64,000 nt of DNA from Aquimarina macrocephali JAMB N27 (GTDB lineage: Bacteria > Bacteroidota > Bacteroidia > Flavobacteriales > Flavobacteriaceae), in assembly GCF_000520995.1 (NCBI RefSeq), contig NZ_JACA01000026.1, forward strand, positions 1 through 64,000. The letters run 5' to 3'. Position 1 is the first letter of the stretch. Every line of letters begins with the position of its first letter. The notes beneath the pieces were generated by a model. That model was not told the DNA's origin. It saw only the letters and a list, made by a program, of their open reading frames with translations, and made no database searches. Positions 15,648 through 25,034 of this stretch are shown here, one piece after another. A program made the position numbers and the translations under genes.

Positions 15648-16634
15648 TTAAGTAGAAAGAATATCAGAAATTCGGAGTAATTCTTTATTAATTTCGTGAC
15701 CTTCTCTTAGGCCAACATCAAAACTTGTTGCTGTAATCTCATTATTAATAATGCCCACCATTACGTTTTTCTTTCCATCAAGAAGTAATTCTACTGCTTT
15801 AACACATAATCGACTAGCCAGTGTTCTATCAAAACATGATGGGGACCCACCACGTTGCATATGTCCCAAAACAGTTACTCTCACCTCATAATCTGGTAGA
15901 TTTTCTGTTACATAGTCTGCCAGTTCATATACATTTTTTCCTGTTTTGTCACCTTCACTTACCACAACTATACTCGAAGATTTACCTGATCGCTTACTGC
16001 GTTTTAGTGATTCTAACAATCGATCAAGGCCTAAATCTTCTTCTGGAATTAAAATTTCTTCTGCTCCTGCACCTACTCCACTATTAAGAGCAATAAATCC
16101 TGCATCACGCCCCATTACCTCAACAAAAAATAATCGGTTATGTGAGCTGGCCGTATCTCGTATTTTATCTATTGCATTGATCACTGTATTTAATGCAGTA
16201 TCATAGCCTATTGTATAATTCGTACCCGCTATATCATTATCTATGGTACCAGGAACACCGATTACAGGAATATCATATTCTTCACTAAAAATCTGTCCTC
16301 CTCTAAACGTCCCATCACCACCAATAAGGATCATAGCGTCTATTCCTATTTTTTTAAGGTGATCTGCCGCTTTTTTTCTACCCTCGGGAGTTTTAAAATC
16401 CACAGATCGGGCAGATTTAAGTATCGTTCCTCCTCTACTAATAATATTACGAACACTTCTGGCATTCATTACCGTATAATCTCCTTCTATCATCCCCTGA
16501 TATCCTCGATAAAACCCTATACATTTCACATTATAGTAAGCGCATGCTCTTGCTACAGCACGTATTGCAGCATTCATTCCCGGAGCATCTCCTCCCGAAG
16601 TCATAACACCAATGGTTCTTATCTCTTTTGCCAT
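15648..16634 (-). CDS. pfkA: ATP-dependent 6-phosphofructokinase
   Basis: A 328-residue enzyme that phosphorylates fructose 6-phosphate to the 1,6-bisphosphate in glycolysis. Motifs are in order: TSGGDAPGMNA (12-22), GGDGT (105-109, the ATP- rather than PPi-type signature), PGTIDND (128-134) with catalytic base D132, MGRDAG (174-179), and LGHMQRGGSPS near residue 255. The length is typical of group I bacterial PfkA. It follows the TamB-like gene by 37 nt on the same strand and may be read with it. Unlike many flavobacteria, no gapA follows; a REP-bearing gap does. Confidence 0.97.
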   Translation of the reverse strand: MAKEIRTIGVMTSGGDAPGMNAAIRAVARACAYYNVKCIGFYRGYQGMIEGDYTVMNARSVRNIISRGGTILKSARSVDFKTPEGRKKAADHLKKIGIDAMILIGGDGTFRGGQIFSEEYDIPVIGVPGTIDNDIAGTNYTIGYDTALNTVINAIDKIRDTASSHNRLFFVEVMGRDAGFIALNSGVGAGAEEILIPEEDLGLDRLLESLKRSKRSGKSSSIVVVSEGDKTGKNVYELADYVTENLPDYEVRVTVLGHMQRGGSPSCFDRTLASRLCVKAVELLLDGKKNVMVGIINNEITATSFDVGLREGHEINKELLRISDILST

Positions 16635-16671
16635 AATTAAATATTTAACAGGATGATAAAAATAACCAGAA

Positions 16672-19600
16672 TTAGTTATTTTTCTCGGTAAAGTTAATAA
16701 AATTCGGAGTTTCTATTTTGGTAGTATCCTTGGGTTTTGCAATAGAGTCTTTTACTTTTTTACTTTTAAAGATCTTAGTCCACAACTCATTAAAATTATC
16801 AAAATCGACCGAATATGAAAGTCCTATCCCTTGTTCATACCCCTGATTTCCTGAACCGACAAATTGAATTGTATTTTGTCGATTAAAAATCTTTCCTCTC
16901 AGTGATCCTTCTTCATTAAAAAGGTATTCTACTTCGACATCCCCAACTACATTAGATTCGTTAACTCCCCCAATAGGGACTCCTACTCGTCCGTTAATCA
17001 GAATTCTGTTACTAATCTGAGTAGAAAGCGTTAACCCAAATTGATCTGCATCTTCCTGATCCAAGCTTTTAACACCTTGAACATAATTTAATCCTACCTG
17101 AAATTTATCATCTTCGTCAGAAAATATTCCATTAAAAAGGCTAGATGCTCGTTCTGCAACCAAACCACCAGTAAGTGCATTGGCATCAAGAGTTCCGTTA
17201 TAAAACTGTCCAGAAGACACCAAAGAGAGTGCTTGTAATTCTTTATTAGACTGATCGCTTAGTTTATAATCCAACTCACTTTTTATCACAGAGCTTAAGT
17301 TTGGAAATTCTATATTAAAATTAACATTAGGTTGAATTAATTCTCCCTGAAGGTCTATAACTACTTCTACTGGGATTTTACGATTTATCGAAGAGTTCTC
17401 TAACAATATTGCAGGATTTGCTTCTGTTTTATATACTGCACTAAGATCCAAAACTGCTCGTGTAGGACTCCCATCCCAGTTAATTGTTCCTCCTTCTCTA
17501 ACGGTAAACAGCTTTTCTACAAAGGCTCCATATCTAAAATTATATGTTCCTTCATAAGCTACAAAATCGCCCCACATATTAAATTTACCATTGGTATTAA
17601 TCTCAATAAGTAATGTTCCGGCTCCGCGTCCTTTTAATGAACTTCCTGTACTTTTATCCACGACCACCTCTACTTCGGCATTATCATTTACATCAAGTTC
17701 AAAATTAAGTTCTAGTCCCTTTATATCATCTAATATAATTTCTTTTCCTTCTAACCGAGCTCGTTTCTCCTCAGGGCTTAAAAAGTGTATATATGAATTA
17801 TCTCCTATAGATTCTGTTTCGTTTAACGGGATTTTGAAAATAGTCCCTCTTTCGGTCGTTGCATTAACATCAATAACCAGTTCATCGGTTGGCCCTTTGA
17901 TAGTTGCTTCGCCGCTTATAAAACCGGTACCATAGTATAGGGACTCTTCATCTTCTTCGGTATCCAAAACAAGGAGTCTTTCATTTGCTAATATTTCTAA
18001 TCCAAGTTCCCATTTAGAAAACCTACGATGTGCAATATATCCACCAAGAATACCTCTGGTTTTATATTTTGTATCTGTAATATCAACATCATCAAAATTA
18101 AAACGTTGTTGTTTTAAACTTACCTTTGAGTTATCATCAAAATCGAGGTCAATATTAAGATAGGGTACAGTAAGTCCAACTCCATCTAATGTCAATACCC
18201 CATCCATAGAAGGATTTTTATAGCTACCAGATATTTTTGCTTCTCCCGAAACGAATCCTCGTATATTGGTAATCACTATTCCTCCAAGTGCACTAAACTC
18301 TGAAATATCGAAATTATCTAATTCCAGATCCACATCTATTGCTGGATTCTTTTTTGAAACATTGATCCCTCCTATTGCTGATAATGTTTTTTGCTTTTCG
18401 CTATTAATCAACCGTGTATTTATGTTATATTGAGTAAGGTCCTCGTTTCCGGAAACATTAAACCTCAATTCCCCCAGTAGTGTCTTATTAACCTCTAAAT
18501 CCCGAATCACTACAGTAGAGGTCGGAAGGTAATTCCCATTTTCCTGAAGAACAGATAATTCTCCATCTACTCTTCCCTTAAAATTTAAACTATCAATCCT
18601 GGGTGTAATTTTATTAAGATCTACATTTTCAAAGGTTGCTTTTAGGTCTTTATAATCTTTACCCCTGGTAATACCATTAAGTTTGATCTCTTCATCCAGA
18701 TAACTAAAGATTACCGATCGTATATCTATATTTTTAAAATCATTATCAAAGATGATCTTATTGTTTGTTCTACTCTTTTCTCTATTGGCATACCAGGTAT
18801 GGCCTTTGTATGTGAAATCAGATTTTTTTATCCCTACTACAGAATTATTTTCTTCGTTTATAGTATGATAGAACTCCAGGTTAAAGTTGTCTTTATTATT
18901 CTCTCCTCCCTTAAATTCTGAGTGCATAAATAAGGTATCCTTTAAGGTTACATTAATCAGACTAAACTCGGAAACATCATAATATTTTGAGTCTATACTA
19001 TCAATAGCGATGTAGGTATTAAATAATGGGTTTTTATTATCAATCTGGATATCTACATCCTCCATAAAATTATCAAAGGCTTGAATCGAAGGTGATTTAA
19101 ACGTAAGTTTAAACTCTGATTCATTACTCTCTACTTTTCCTTTAATACTAGTATTAGGTGCAAATTGAACTTCTGGGAAGAATACATCAACTATTTTATT
19201 ATAAATATTGAAATCAAACTCCATAAACTCATCATCTGTAATTTCGGTAGCTTCAAAATTGGTATACAAGCTTCCTATAGAATTTCTAAACAGGTCGTAT
19301 ACATTTTCAAACCTAAACACTCCTTTTACATTACCCTCTACAATATCCGGACTATTGATTGTAATGGTACGTATGTTCTTATCATCAAAGCTTGATGTGA
19401 TCTCAAAATCTTCAAAATAAAATCCAGCATCCTGGTTGGTGTACAATGTTTTTTCAAAAGCAATAGTTCCGAAAGCATCATTGATACCTGTTCCTTTCAT
19501 GTTCATGTATACATCACCATTAAAAACAGAAATACTATCTCTGGTAAATAAGTTTAGTTTATTAAGATCCATATGATCTACATAGGCCTTAAAATTATAG

Positions 19601-21195
19601 TTATGTATTTCTTGTGATAAATCAGCTACCCCATTAAAACTAAACCTCACATTAGGATCTTTAGAATTAAGATTACCATCAAATACACGGTCTTTAAGGT
19701 TCCCTTGTGCTTTTAAATCTGTATACGTATATCCATTAAAATCAAGCTTGCTAATATCACCTTCTATCTTGGTATCTAAACTTTTTAAAGTAAAACCTGT
19801 TCCGTCTACATGAATATCAAAAACAGAATTCCCTATTGATTTTCTACCTAATAGTTGACCAACATTAAAATTATTAGAAATAATATTTCCGTTATACGAT
19901 GCGCGTTCTATGTCATTAAGGTTCTCAAGTAAAACAAAGGCATTGATCTTTCCTAATTGCGAAAACAGGTCCATATCAATATCTACAGTTTTTGTAGTTA
20001 CAATAGCATTACCTACTGCACGTACACTACCAAATTGATATAATTGTCTTGGTAAAGAGTTCCCTAGTACTCTTGGCAACAAATTCACCAAATCGTAATA
20101 GTTACTTGTTAAATTTGTAAAATCTCCTTCGAGCTCAAATTTTGAGGCATCACTTACTGCATTTTTAATTCTTATATCTCCTTGTATTGTAGATCTATCT
20201 AATCCCGAAATGTTCGCATTAACTATTTTAAAATCATTAAGTACTCCTCTAACCGATGTATTTTGCATTCTCAGCATTTGATTTTTTCCAAATTCTCTAT
20301 AAAAAGGAATCAAATCATTGGTAGAAATAGTTGCTTTATCAAAATCTGCAGTGATATTTACTTTATTTTCAAAGTCGTCTAATCCTCCAACATCATAAGA
20401 AAATAGGATTTCACCCTTGATCTTAGAATCCTTGGTTTCTATAACTAGTTCCTGAAACCTCATATCTGTCGCAGTTATCGTAAAACAGGTTTGAAGTTTG
20501 GAGACATCTAATCCTCTAAAATCTTTAAATGATAACGCATCTATAGTAATATACACATCATCGCCATCTACTATCAGGCTCTCTGCATCAAGAACAATAT
20601 CGGTGTATTCTACGGCTTTTGGGTTTCTTAAATTCTCATTAGTAAAACTATATTTTCCTCGTTGCAGATTAATATTTTTTGTTGAAAGGATAAATTTTTC
20701 TCCAGAAGGTGGTTTTTTCCCTGTATTAAATTTTCTAACAAACGTCATCAGGTTATCACTACTTTCATCTTTATATATTTTCATATCAAAGATCAGGTCT
20801 TCTATAGAAACTTGCCCTAATTCGGGTCTGCCTTGAGTAACTTGTGTTATACTTCCTATAGAAGTTTTGATACTACTGGCATATATCAATGTATCCTGAT
20901 GATGGTCTCTAACTAAGATTTCTTCAAGATATACATTACCAGCATAGGTTAATCCAATTCGGTCAATATGAATATCAACACCATAGGTTTCATTAAGGTA
21001 ATTGGTAACTTTTTCTGCAAAATATGTTTGGACCGCAGGAATAGAAAATAGCACTACCAAAAATGCAAATAGCGATAAAAGGACAAGAAATGTCCTTAAC
21101 AATATTTTCCTAAATTTCCTGATACGTTTTATTGTTTTAACTTTGTTGACAATATTAACAATTTCTATGCCCTTTTCCTCATAATGAATCCACAA
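16672..21195 (-). CDS. TamB-like translocation and assembly module protein
   Basis: A 1507-residue protein. An N-terminal membrane anchor (about 28-52, LLRTFLVLLSLFAFLVVLFSIPAV) is followed by a very long repetitive beta structure typical of AsmA/TamB lipid-transfer bridges. The C-terminal ~400 residues (LELNFELDVNDNAEVEVVVDK, then GTINWDGSPTRAVLDLSAVY, and LSYSVDFDNFNELWTKIFK) match the TamB/DUF490 domain. TamB-family proteins span the periplasm and move phospholipids or help outer-membrane protein assembly. The start overlaps the divergent tsaD start by 12 nt, and no later in-frame ATG exists before the anchor, so the 5' end is somewhat uncertain. Confidence 0.92.
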   Translation of the reverse strand: MWIHYEEKGIEIVNIVNKVKTIKRIRKFRKILLRTFLVLLSLFAFLVVLFSIPAVQTYFAEKVTNYLNETYGVDIHIDRIGLTYAGNVYLEEILVRDHHQDTLIYASSIKTSIGSITQVTQGRPELGQVSIEDLIFDMKIYKDESSDNLMTFVRKFNTGKKPPSGEKFILSTKNINLQRGKYSFTNENLRNPKAVEYTDIVLDAESLIVDGDDVYITIDALSFKDFRGLDVSKLQTCFTITATDMRFQELVIETKDSKIKGEILFSYDVGGLDDFENKVNITADFDKATISTNDLIPFYREFGKNQMLRMQNTSVRGVLNDFKIVNANISGLDRSTIQGDIRIKNAVSDASKFELEGDFTNLTSNYYDLVNLLPRVLGNSLPRQLYQFGSVRAVGNAIVTTKTVDIDMDLFSQLGKINAFVLLENLNDIERASYNGNIISNNFNVGQLLGRKSIGNSVFDIHVDGTGFTLKSLDTKIEGDISKLDFNGYTYTDLKAQGNLKDRVFDGNLNSKDPNVRFSFNGVADLSQEIHNYNFKAYVDHMDLNKLNLFTRDSISVFNGDVYMNMKGTGINDAFGTIAFEKTLYTNQDAGFYFEDFEITSSFDDKNIRTITINSPDIVEGNVKGVFRFENVYDLFRNSIGSLYTNFEATEITDDEFMEFDFNIYNKIVDVFFPEVQFAPNTSIKGKVESNESEFKLTFKSPSIQAFDNFMEDVDIQIDNKNPLFNTYIAIDSIDSKYYDVSEFSLINVTLKDTLFMHSEFKGGENNKDNFNLEFYHTINEENNSVVGIKKSDFTYKGHTWYANREKSRTNNKIIFDNDFKNIDIRSVIFSYLDEEIKLNGITRGKDYKDLKATFENVDLNKITPRIDSLNFKGRVDGELSVLQENGNYLPTSTVVIRDLEVNKTLLGELRFNVSGNEDLTQYNINTRLINSEKQKTLSAIGGINVSKKNPAIDVDLELDNFDISEFSALGGIVITNIRGFVSGEAKISGSYKNPSMDGVLTLDGVGLTVPYLNIDLDFDDNSKVSLKQQRFNFDDVDITDTKYKTRGILGGYIAHRRFSKWELGLEILANERLLVLDTEEDEESLYYGTGFISGEATIKGPTDELVIDVNATTERGTIFKIPLNETESIGDNSYIHFLSPEEKRARLEGKEIILDDIKGLELNFELDVNDNAEVEVVVDKSTGSSLKGRGAGTLLIEINTNGKFNMWGDFVAYEGTYNFRYGAFVEKLFTVREGGTINWDGSPTRAVLDLSAVYKTEANPAILLENSSINRKIPVEVVIDLQGELIQPNVNFNIEFPNLSSVIKSELDYKLSDQSNKELQALSLVSSGQFYNGTLDANALTGGLVAERASSLFNGIFSDEDDKFQVGLNYVQGVKSLDQEDADQFGLTLSTQISNRILINGRVGVPIGGVNESNVVGDVEVEYLFNEEGSLRGKIFNRQNTIQFVGSGNQGYEQGIGLSYSVDFDNFNELWTKIFKSKKVKDSIAKPKDTTKIETPNFINFTEKNN

Positions 21196-22206
21196 AAAAT
21201 ATACATCCTCGGTATTGAGTCTTCATGCGATGATACTTCTGCTGCTGTATTATGTAATGGACAGGTTTTATCCAATGTTGTTGCATCGCAAAAAATACAT
21301 GAGTTATATGGTGGTGTTGTACCCGAATTAGCTTCTAGAGCACATCAGCAAAATATTGTTCCTGTAATCGATCAGGCAATTAAACAAGCAAATATAAAGA
21401 AAGAAGATTTACATGCTATTGCCTTTACCCGAGGCCCTGGATTAATGGGATCTTTATTAGTAGGAACTTCTTTTGCTAAGTCATTAGCTTTGGCTCTGGA
21501 TATTCCATTAATAGATGTTAATCATATGCAAGCGCATATTTTGGCTCATTTTATTGAAGAGGATGAGTTTGAGACCCCAGAATTTCCTTTTTTGGCAATG
21601 ACAATAAGTGGTGGACATACCCAGATTGTTAAGGTTAATACACATTTTGATATGGAAATTATTGGTGAAACTATCGATGATGCTGTTGGAGAAGCTTTTG
21701 ACAAAAGTGCAAAGATATTTGGTTTACCCTATCCGGGTGGGCCATTAATTGATAAACATGCGCAGATGGGTAATCCAAAAGCATTTCCTTTTCCTAAGCC
21801 AAAAGTTGGCGAACTCAATTTCAGTTTTAGTGGACTTAAGACTTCTGTCCTCTATTTTGTTCAGAAAAAAGTAAAAGAGAACCCTAATTTTGTAGCCGAA
21901 AATCTTAATGATATATGTGCTTCTTTACAGTATACAATCATTAATATTCTGATAGATAAACTAAAAAAAGCTTCGAAACAAACCGGTATTAAAAGTATTG
22001 CAATTGGTGGCGGTGTTTCTGCAAATTCGGGAATTAGAAAAGCATTAAAAGAAGGAGAACAAAAGTATGGATGGAAAACTTATATTCCCAAGTTTGAATA
22101 CACCACAGATAATGCTGCAATGATTGGGATTGTAGGGTATTTAAAATATCTGGAAAAAGATTTTACTGATATGAGTGTTGTAGCCAAAGCCCGAATGAAA
22201 TTCTAG
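21184..22206 (+). CDS. tsaD: tRNA N6-adenosine threonylcarbamoyltransferase
   Basis: A 340-residue ASKHA-fold enzyme that transfers threonylcarbamoyl from TC-AMP to A37 of tRNAs reading ANN codons, together with TsaB and TsaE. Diagnostic features are GIESSCDDT (10-18), the iron-binding HMQAH (H114, H118), SGGHTQ near residue 140, FDKSAK, the nucleotide loop SFSGLKT and the C-terminal TTDNAAMIG. The length matches the E. coli enzyme. It is divergent from the tamB-like gene and 52 nt upstream of rsmE on the same strand; the tsaD-rsmE pair is probably an operon. Confidence 0.97.
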   Translation: MNPQKIYILGIESSCDDTSAAVLCNGQVLSNVVASQKIHELYGGVVPELASRAHQQNIVPVIDQAIKQANIKKEDLHAIAFTRGPGLMGSLLVGTSFAKSLALALDIPLIDVNHMQAHILAHFIEEDEFETPEFPFLAMTISGGHTQIVKVNTHFDMEIIGETIDDAVGEAFDKSAKIFGLPYPGGPLIDKHAQMGNPKAFPFPKPKVGELNFSFSGLKTSVLYFVQKKVKENPNFVAENLNDICASLQYTIINILIDKLKKASKQTGIKSIAIGGGVSANSGIRKALKEGEQKYGWKTYIPKFEYTTDNAAMIGIVGYLKYLEKDFTDMSVVAKARMKF

Positions 22207-22258
22207 TCCCGGGAATTATATAAATGTATAACCTGACTTTTGACAATAAAAATGTAAA

Positions 22259-22963
22259 ATGCAATTATTCTATAACCATACCTTAACAGCATCCAGTAGC
22301 GAAATAAAATTTTCGAGAGAAGAAAGTAAGCACATTGCCAAAGTATTAAGAAAAAAAGAGGGTGATCAATTGCATATTACCAATGGTTATGGAGTTTTAT
22401 TTATTGCGCGTATCACGTTTTCTAACCCATCCCAATGTATTGCAAAAATTGAAAACCATGAGCAACAATATCATAAAAAATATAGACTGCATCTGGCTGT
22501 TGCTCCTACCAAGATGAATGATCGATATGAATGGTTCTTAGAAAAAGCTACTGAAATTGGTATCGATGAAATTACTCCTGTTATTTGTGATCATAGTGAG
22601 AGAAAAATCATTAAAGCAGAACGATTCGAGCGTATCCTGCAAAGTGCGATGAAACAATCGCTGCAATGTTATTTACCTAAACTAAACCCTGCTATTACAT
22701 TTTCGGAGTTTATAAAACAAGAAAATAAAGACCATTTATTAATCGCTCATTGCGAAGAAACCAAAAAGCAATCTTTAAAAAGTGTTCTTCTGCAAGAAGT
22801 AAACACTACTATTCTTATTGGTCCCGAAGGAGATTTTTCGACAAAAGAAATTGATACAGCACTACGTTCGGGATATACCCCTGTTACATTAGGAGAAACC
22901 CGATTGCGAACTGAGACTGCAGCAATTGTTGCTGCGCATAGTGTAGCTTTTATAAATACATAA
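22259..22963 (+). CDS. rsmE: 16S rRNA (uracil-1498-N3)-methyltransferase
   Basis: A 234-residue SPOUT-class enzyme. The N-terminal ~70 residues form the PUA-like RNA-binding part (FSREESKHIAKVLRKKEGDQLHITNG). The C-terminal part carries the trefoil-knot SAM-binding motif, LIGPEGDFSTKEI and LGETRLRTETAA. Methylation of U1498 in the decoding centre is the known reaction of the family. It follows tsaD by 52 nt and ends at a bidirectional terminator. Confidence 0.96.
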   Translation: MQLFYNHTLTASSSEIKFSREESKHIAKVLRKKEGDQLHITNGYGVLFIARITFSNPSQCIAKIENHEQQYHKKYRLHLAVAPTKMNDRYEWFLEKATEIGIDEITPVICDHSERKIIKAERFERILQSAMKQSLQCYLPKLNPAITFSEFIKQENKDHLLIAHCEETKKQSLKSVLLQEVNTTILIGPEGDFSTKEIDTALRSGYTPVTLGETRLRTETAAIVAAHSVAFINT

Positions 22964-23002
22964 AAATGAGCTACCTCAAAATAACTGAAGCAGCTCAATT
23001 TT
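22964..23002. terminator. Bidirectional terminator between rsmE and the T9SS gene
   Basis: GAGCTACCTCA (22968-22978) pairs with TGAAGCAGCTC (22986-22996) with two non-Watson-Crick positions and a 7-nt loop. AATTTTAATT follows on the plus strand, and a matching T-run (from AAAAA at 22962) on the minus strand. It separates two convergent genes. Confidence 0.7.
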
Positions 23003-23030
23003 AATTATCTAGTTACAATACTAAATATTT

Positions 23031-24713
23031 TTATTTCTTAAGGAATTTCATCATACGAGTTTCTCCATTTTGAGTCCTTAGTTTAACTATGTACATTCCT
23101 GGCTGTAAGTTTTCTGTAGATAGCACTATTTTTTCTTTTTGGCCTATCTCTGCATTTTTAATAACCATCTTACCATGCACATCAAAAACCTCAACCTTTG
23201 TGATTGCAGATGTTTTTTCGATATTTATAGTAAGTAAATTATTTACCGGGTTAGGATATAGTAATCCATCTTTTTCTAATGTTTTATTTTCTTCTGTCTT
23301 AGAACCAACAACATTTTCACACCTACCTTCCTTATACTCTACTCTAATTACTTTAGGTTGTATTCTTTCATAGTCTTTTACAAAAATCTGTTGCGCACTT
23401 CTGGTAACGCATGGTTCATGCTTTATTACTTTCAAATCTATCTCTTTCTCGCAATCTGTACCCGTTTTTCCTGTTCCAGTTGTTTCTACAAGATAGATAT
23501 CTCTCGAACCCGTTACTCCTATAGAGTCGGTAAATCCAACAAAAGCAAAACCTTTATTAAAAACATCAATTACAAGTTCATCTGAGCTCTCTCGGCCTGT
23601 TTTTCCGTAATTACGTACCCACTGAAGGTTACCTCCAGTATCCGTTTGAAATAACATTGCTTGATATGTTGAAAATATGGTATTACTACCTACTACTGTA
23701 TATTGCTGATTTCCAGTAGTATCAAAGGTTTCTTCAAGACCATGACCATATTCATCTCTTCGGGTTCCATAGGTTTTCATTCCCTGAAAATTTCCGGTGC
23801 TACTCATGTATAATAAAAAGGCATCATTAGAATTGTTAATTCCAAAACTATTGGTGTATCCAGTAAGTACAAAGTCTCCTTGTCTATTTTGTTTTACACA
23901 AGTTGCCAGATTGGTATAATTTATTGCTCCGTCCAATTCTTTAGGATAACCTAATATTCTATTCCATTCTATCGTAAGATCAGGCTTTAACTTGATGACA
24001 AATATATCTTCGGGTGGATTCGTTAGGGTAGCACTCCCGCATCTATAATTCGTACTATATCCCGAGATAATATAACCCCCATCTTTGGTTTGTTCTATCC
24101 AGGTACCTATCTGATCTCCTCTGCCTCCAATCACAGTAGCATTTGTAATATTACCCATAAGATCTGTTCGTACTACATAAACATTAGACCCAGGAAAAGC
24201 ATTACTATAACTAAATGTATTACCTACCATGATATATCCGGGTTTACCATTTTCATCTTTTATGTTTTGTGCACATCGAAATGTATCAAACTCCTTACCC
24301 CCATAAACTGCTGAAAAAACTGGAGAACCATTACTATCCACTCCCATAAGAAATGCATCGCCTGATCCAAAACCAAAACTTTTGGTATGTCCTGCAGCAA
24401 TATAAGCAACTTTGTTGTTTGGGCTAAAATATTCTGATTGTCGTACCGAACTAAAATATTCTTGTCTGGTACCACCATACACACGAGACCAAATTTGGTT
24501 TCCGTCTAGATCGGTTTTCATCAAAGTAGCTTCTATATCTCCTATAAAGCTTTTTGAAGTATACCCACCGATTAAATACCCTTTTTCTACTTTCTGAAGT
24601 TGATCAAGGGCCCAACCTAACTCCGATTTTTCTGTTCCATAAGAACGTTGAAATTGTGAAAAGCCCATACTTGTAATAAAGCAAAGGGCTACACTACATA
24701 AAATTGTTTTCAT
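23031..24713 (-). CDS. Secreted protein with T9SS type A sorting domain
   Basis: A 560-residue exported protein. A signal peptide (MKTILCSVALCFITSMGFSQ) is followed by ~400 residues of repeated strand motifs of the type GGYTSKSFIGDIEATLMKTDLDGN, YGGTRQEY, and GYSTNY..VIKLKPDLTIEWNRI, which suggest a beta-propeller. The last ~75 residues are a T9SS type A tail (LLYPNPVNNLLTINI, then VEVFDVHGKMV, and LQPGMYIVKLRTQNG). T9SS removes this tail and anchors or releases the cargo at the cell surface. It stands alone between terminators. Its ligand or activity cannot be read from the sequence. Confidence 0.9.
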   Translation of the reverse strand: MKTILCSVALCFITSMGFSQFQRSYGTEKSELGWALDQLQKVEKGYLIGGYTSKSFIGDIEATLMKTDLDGNQIWSRVYGGTRQEYFSSVRQSEYFSPNNKVAYIAAGHTKSFGFGSGDAFLMGVDSNGSPVFSAVYGGKEFDTFRCAQNIKDENGKPGYIMVGNTFSYSNAFPGSNVYVVRTDLMGNITNATVIGGRGDQIGTWIEQTKDGGYIISGYSTNYRCGSATLTNPPEDIFVIKLKPDLTIEWNRILGYPKELDGAINYTNLATCVKQNRQGDFVLTGYTNSFGINNSNDAFLLYMSSTGNFQGMKTYGTRRDEYGHGLEETFDTTGNQQYTVVGSNTIFSTYQAMLFQTDTGGNLQWVRNYGKTGRESSDELVIDVFNKGFAFVGFTDSIGVTGSRDIYLVETTGTGKTGTDCEKEIDLKVIKHEPCVTRSAQQIFVKDYERIQPKVIRVEYKEGRCENVVGSKTEENKTLEKDGLLYPNPVNNLLTINIEKTSAITKVEVFDVHGKMVIKNAEIGQKEKIVLSTENLQPGMYIVKLRTQNGETRMMKFLKK

Positions 24714-25034
24714 GATGATTTATATTTAAATTGGTTAAAAATATATTCCTCTATAATGAACAGCATAGCAAAGGTTCAAACAATCAGCCTCCTTTCGCTA
24801 TTGATTTTTATGAGTACCTGATGAGGAGAAATCAAAGATCTGTTCTAACGTTTTCCCACTCAGACTCTCTTGTACTAATTTACAAAACAACACAATGACT
24901 ATCAAGTGGTTACACCCCATAAATACAGGGGTAAAAGCCTGTTTTATTTTAAATATTTACTAGTAGATTACAAGACAGTATTTGTGAATTTATAGAGAGT
25001 ATCTTTCGTTACAAATTGATATCTTTATCCCTTA
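24714..25034. other. 321-bp divergent intergenic region
   Basis: It separates the T9SS cargo gene (minus) from the phytase-like lipoprotein gene (plus). The only structure that stands out is ACCCC-N9-GGGGT (24914-24932), a GC-rich inverted repeat in AT-rich DNA that could bind a regulator. TATCTTTA at 25020-25027 is close to the -7 consensus but very near the start codon. No small gene could be supported. Confidence 0.5.
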
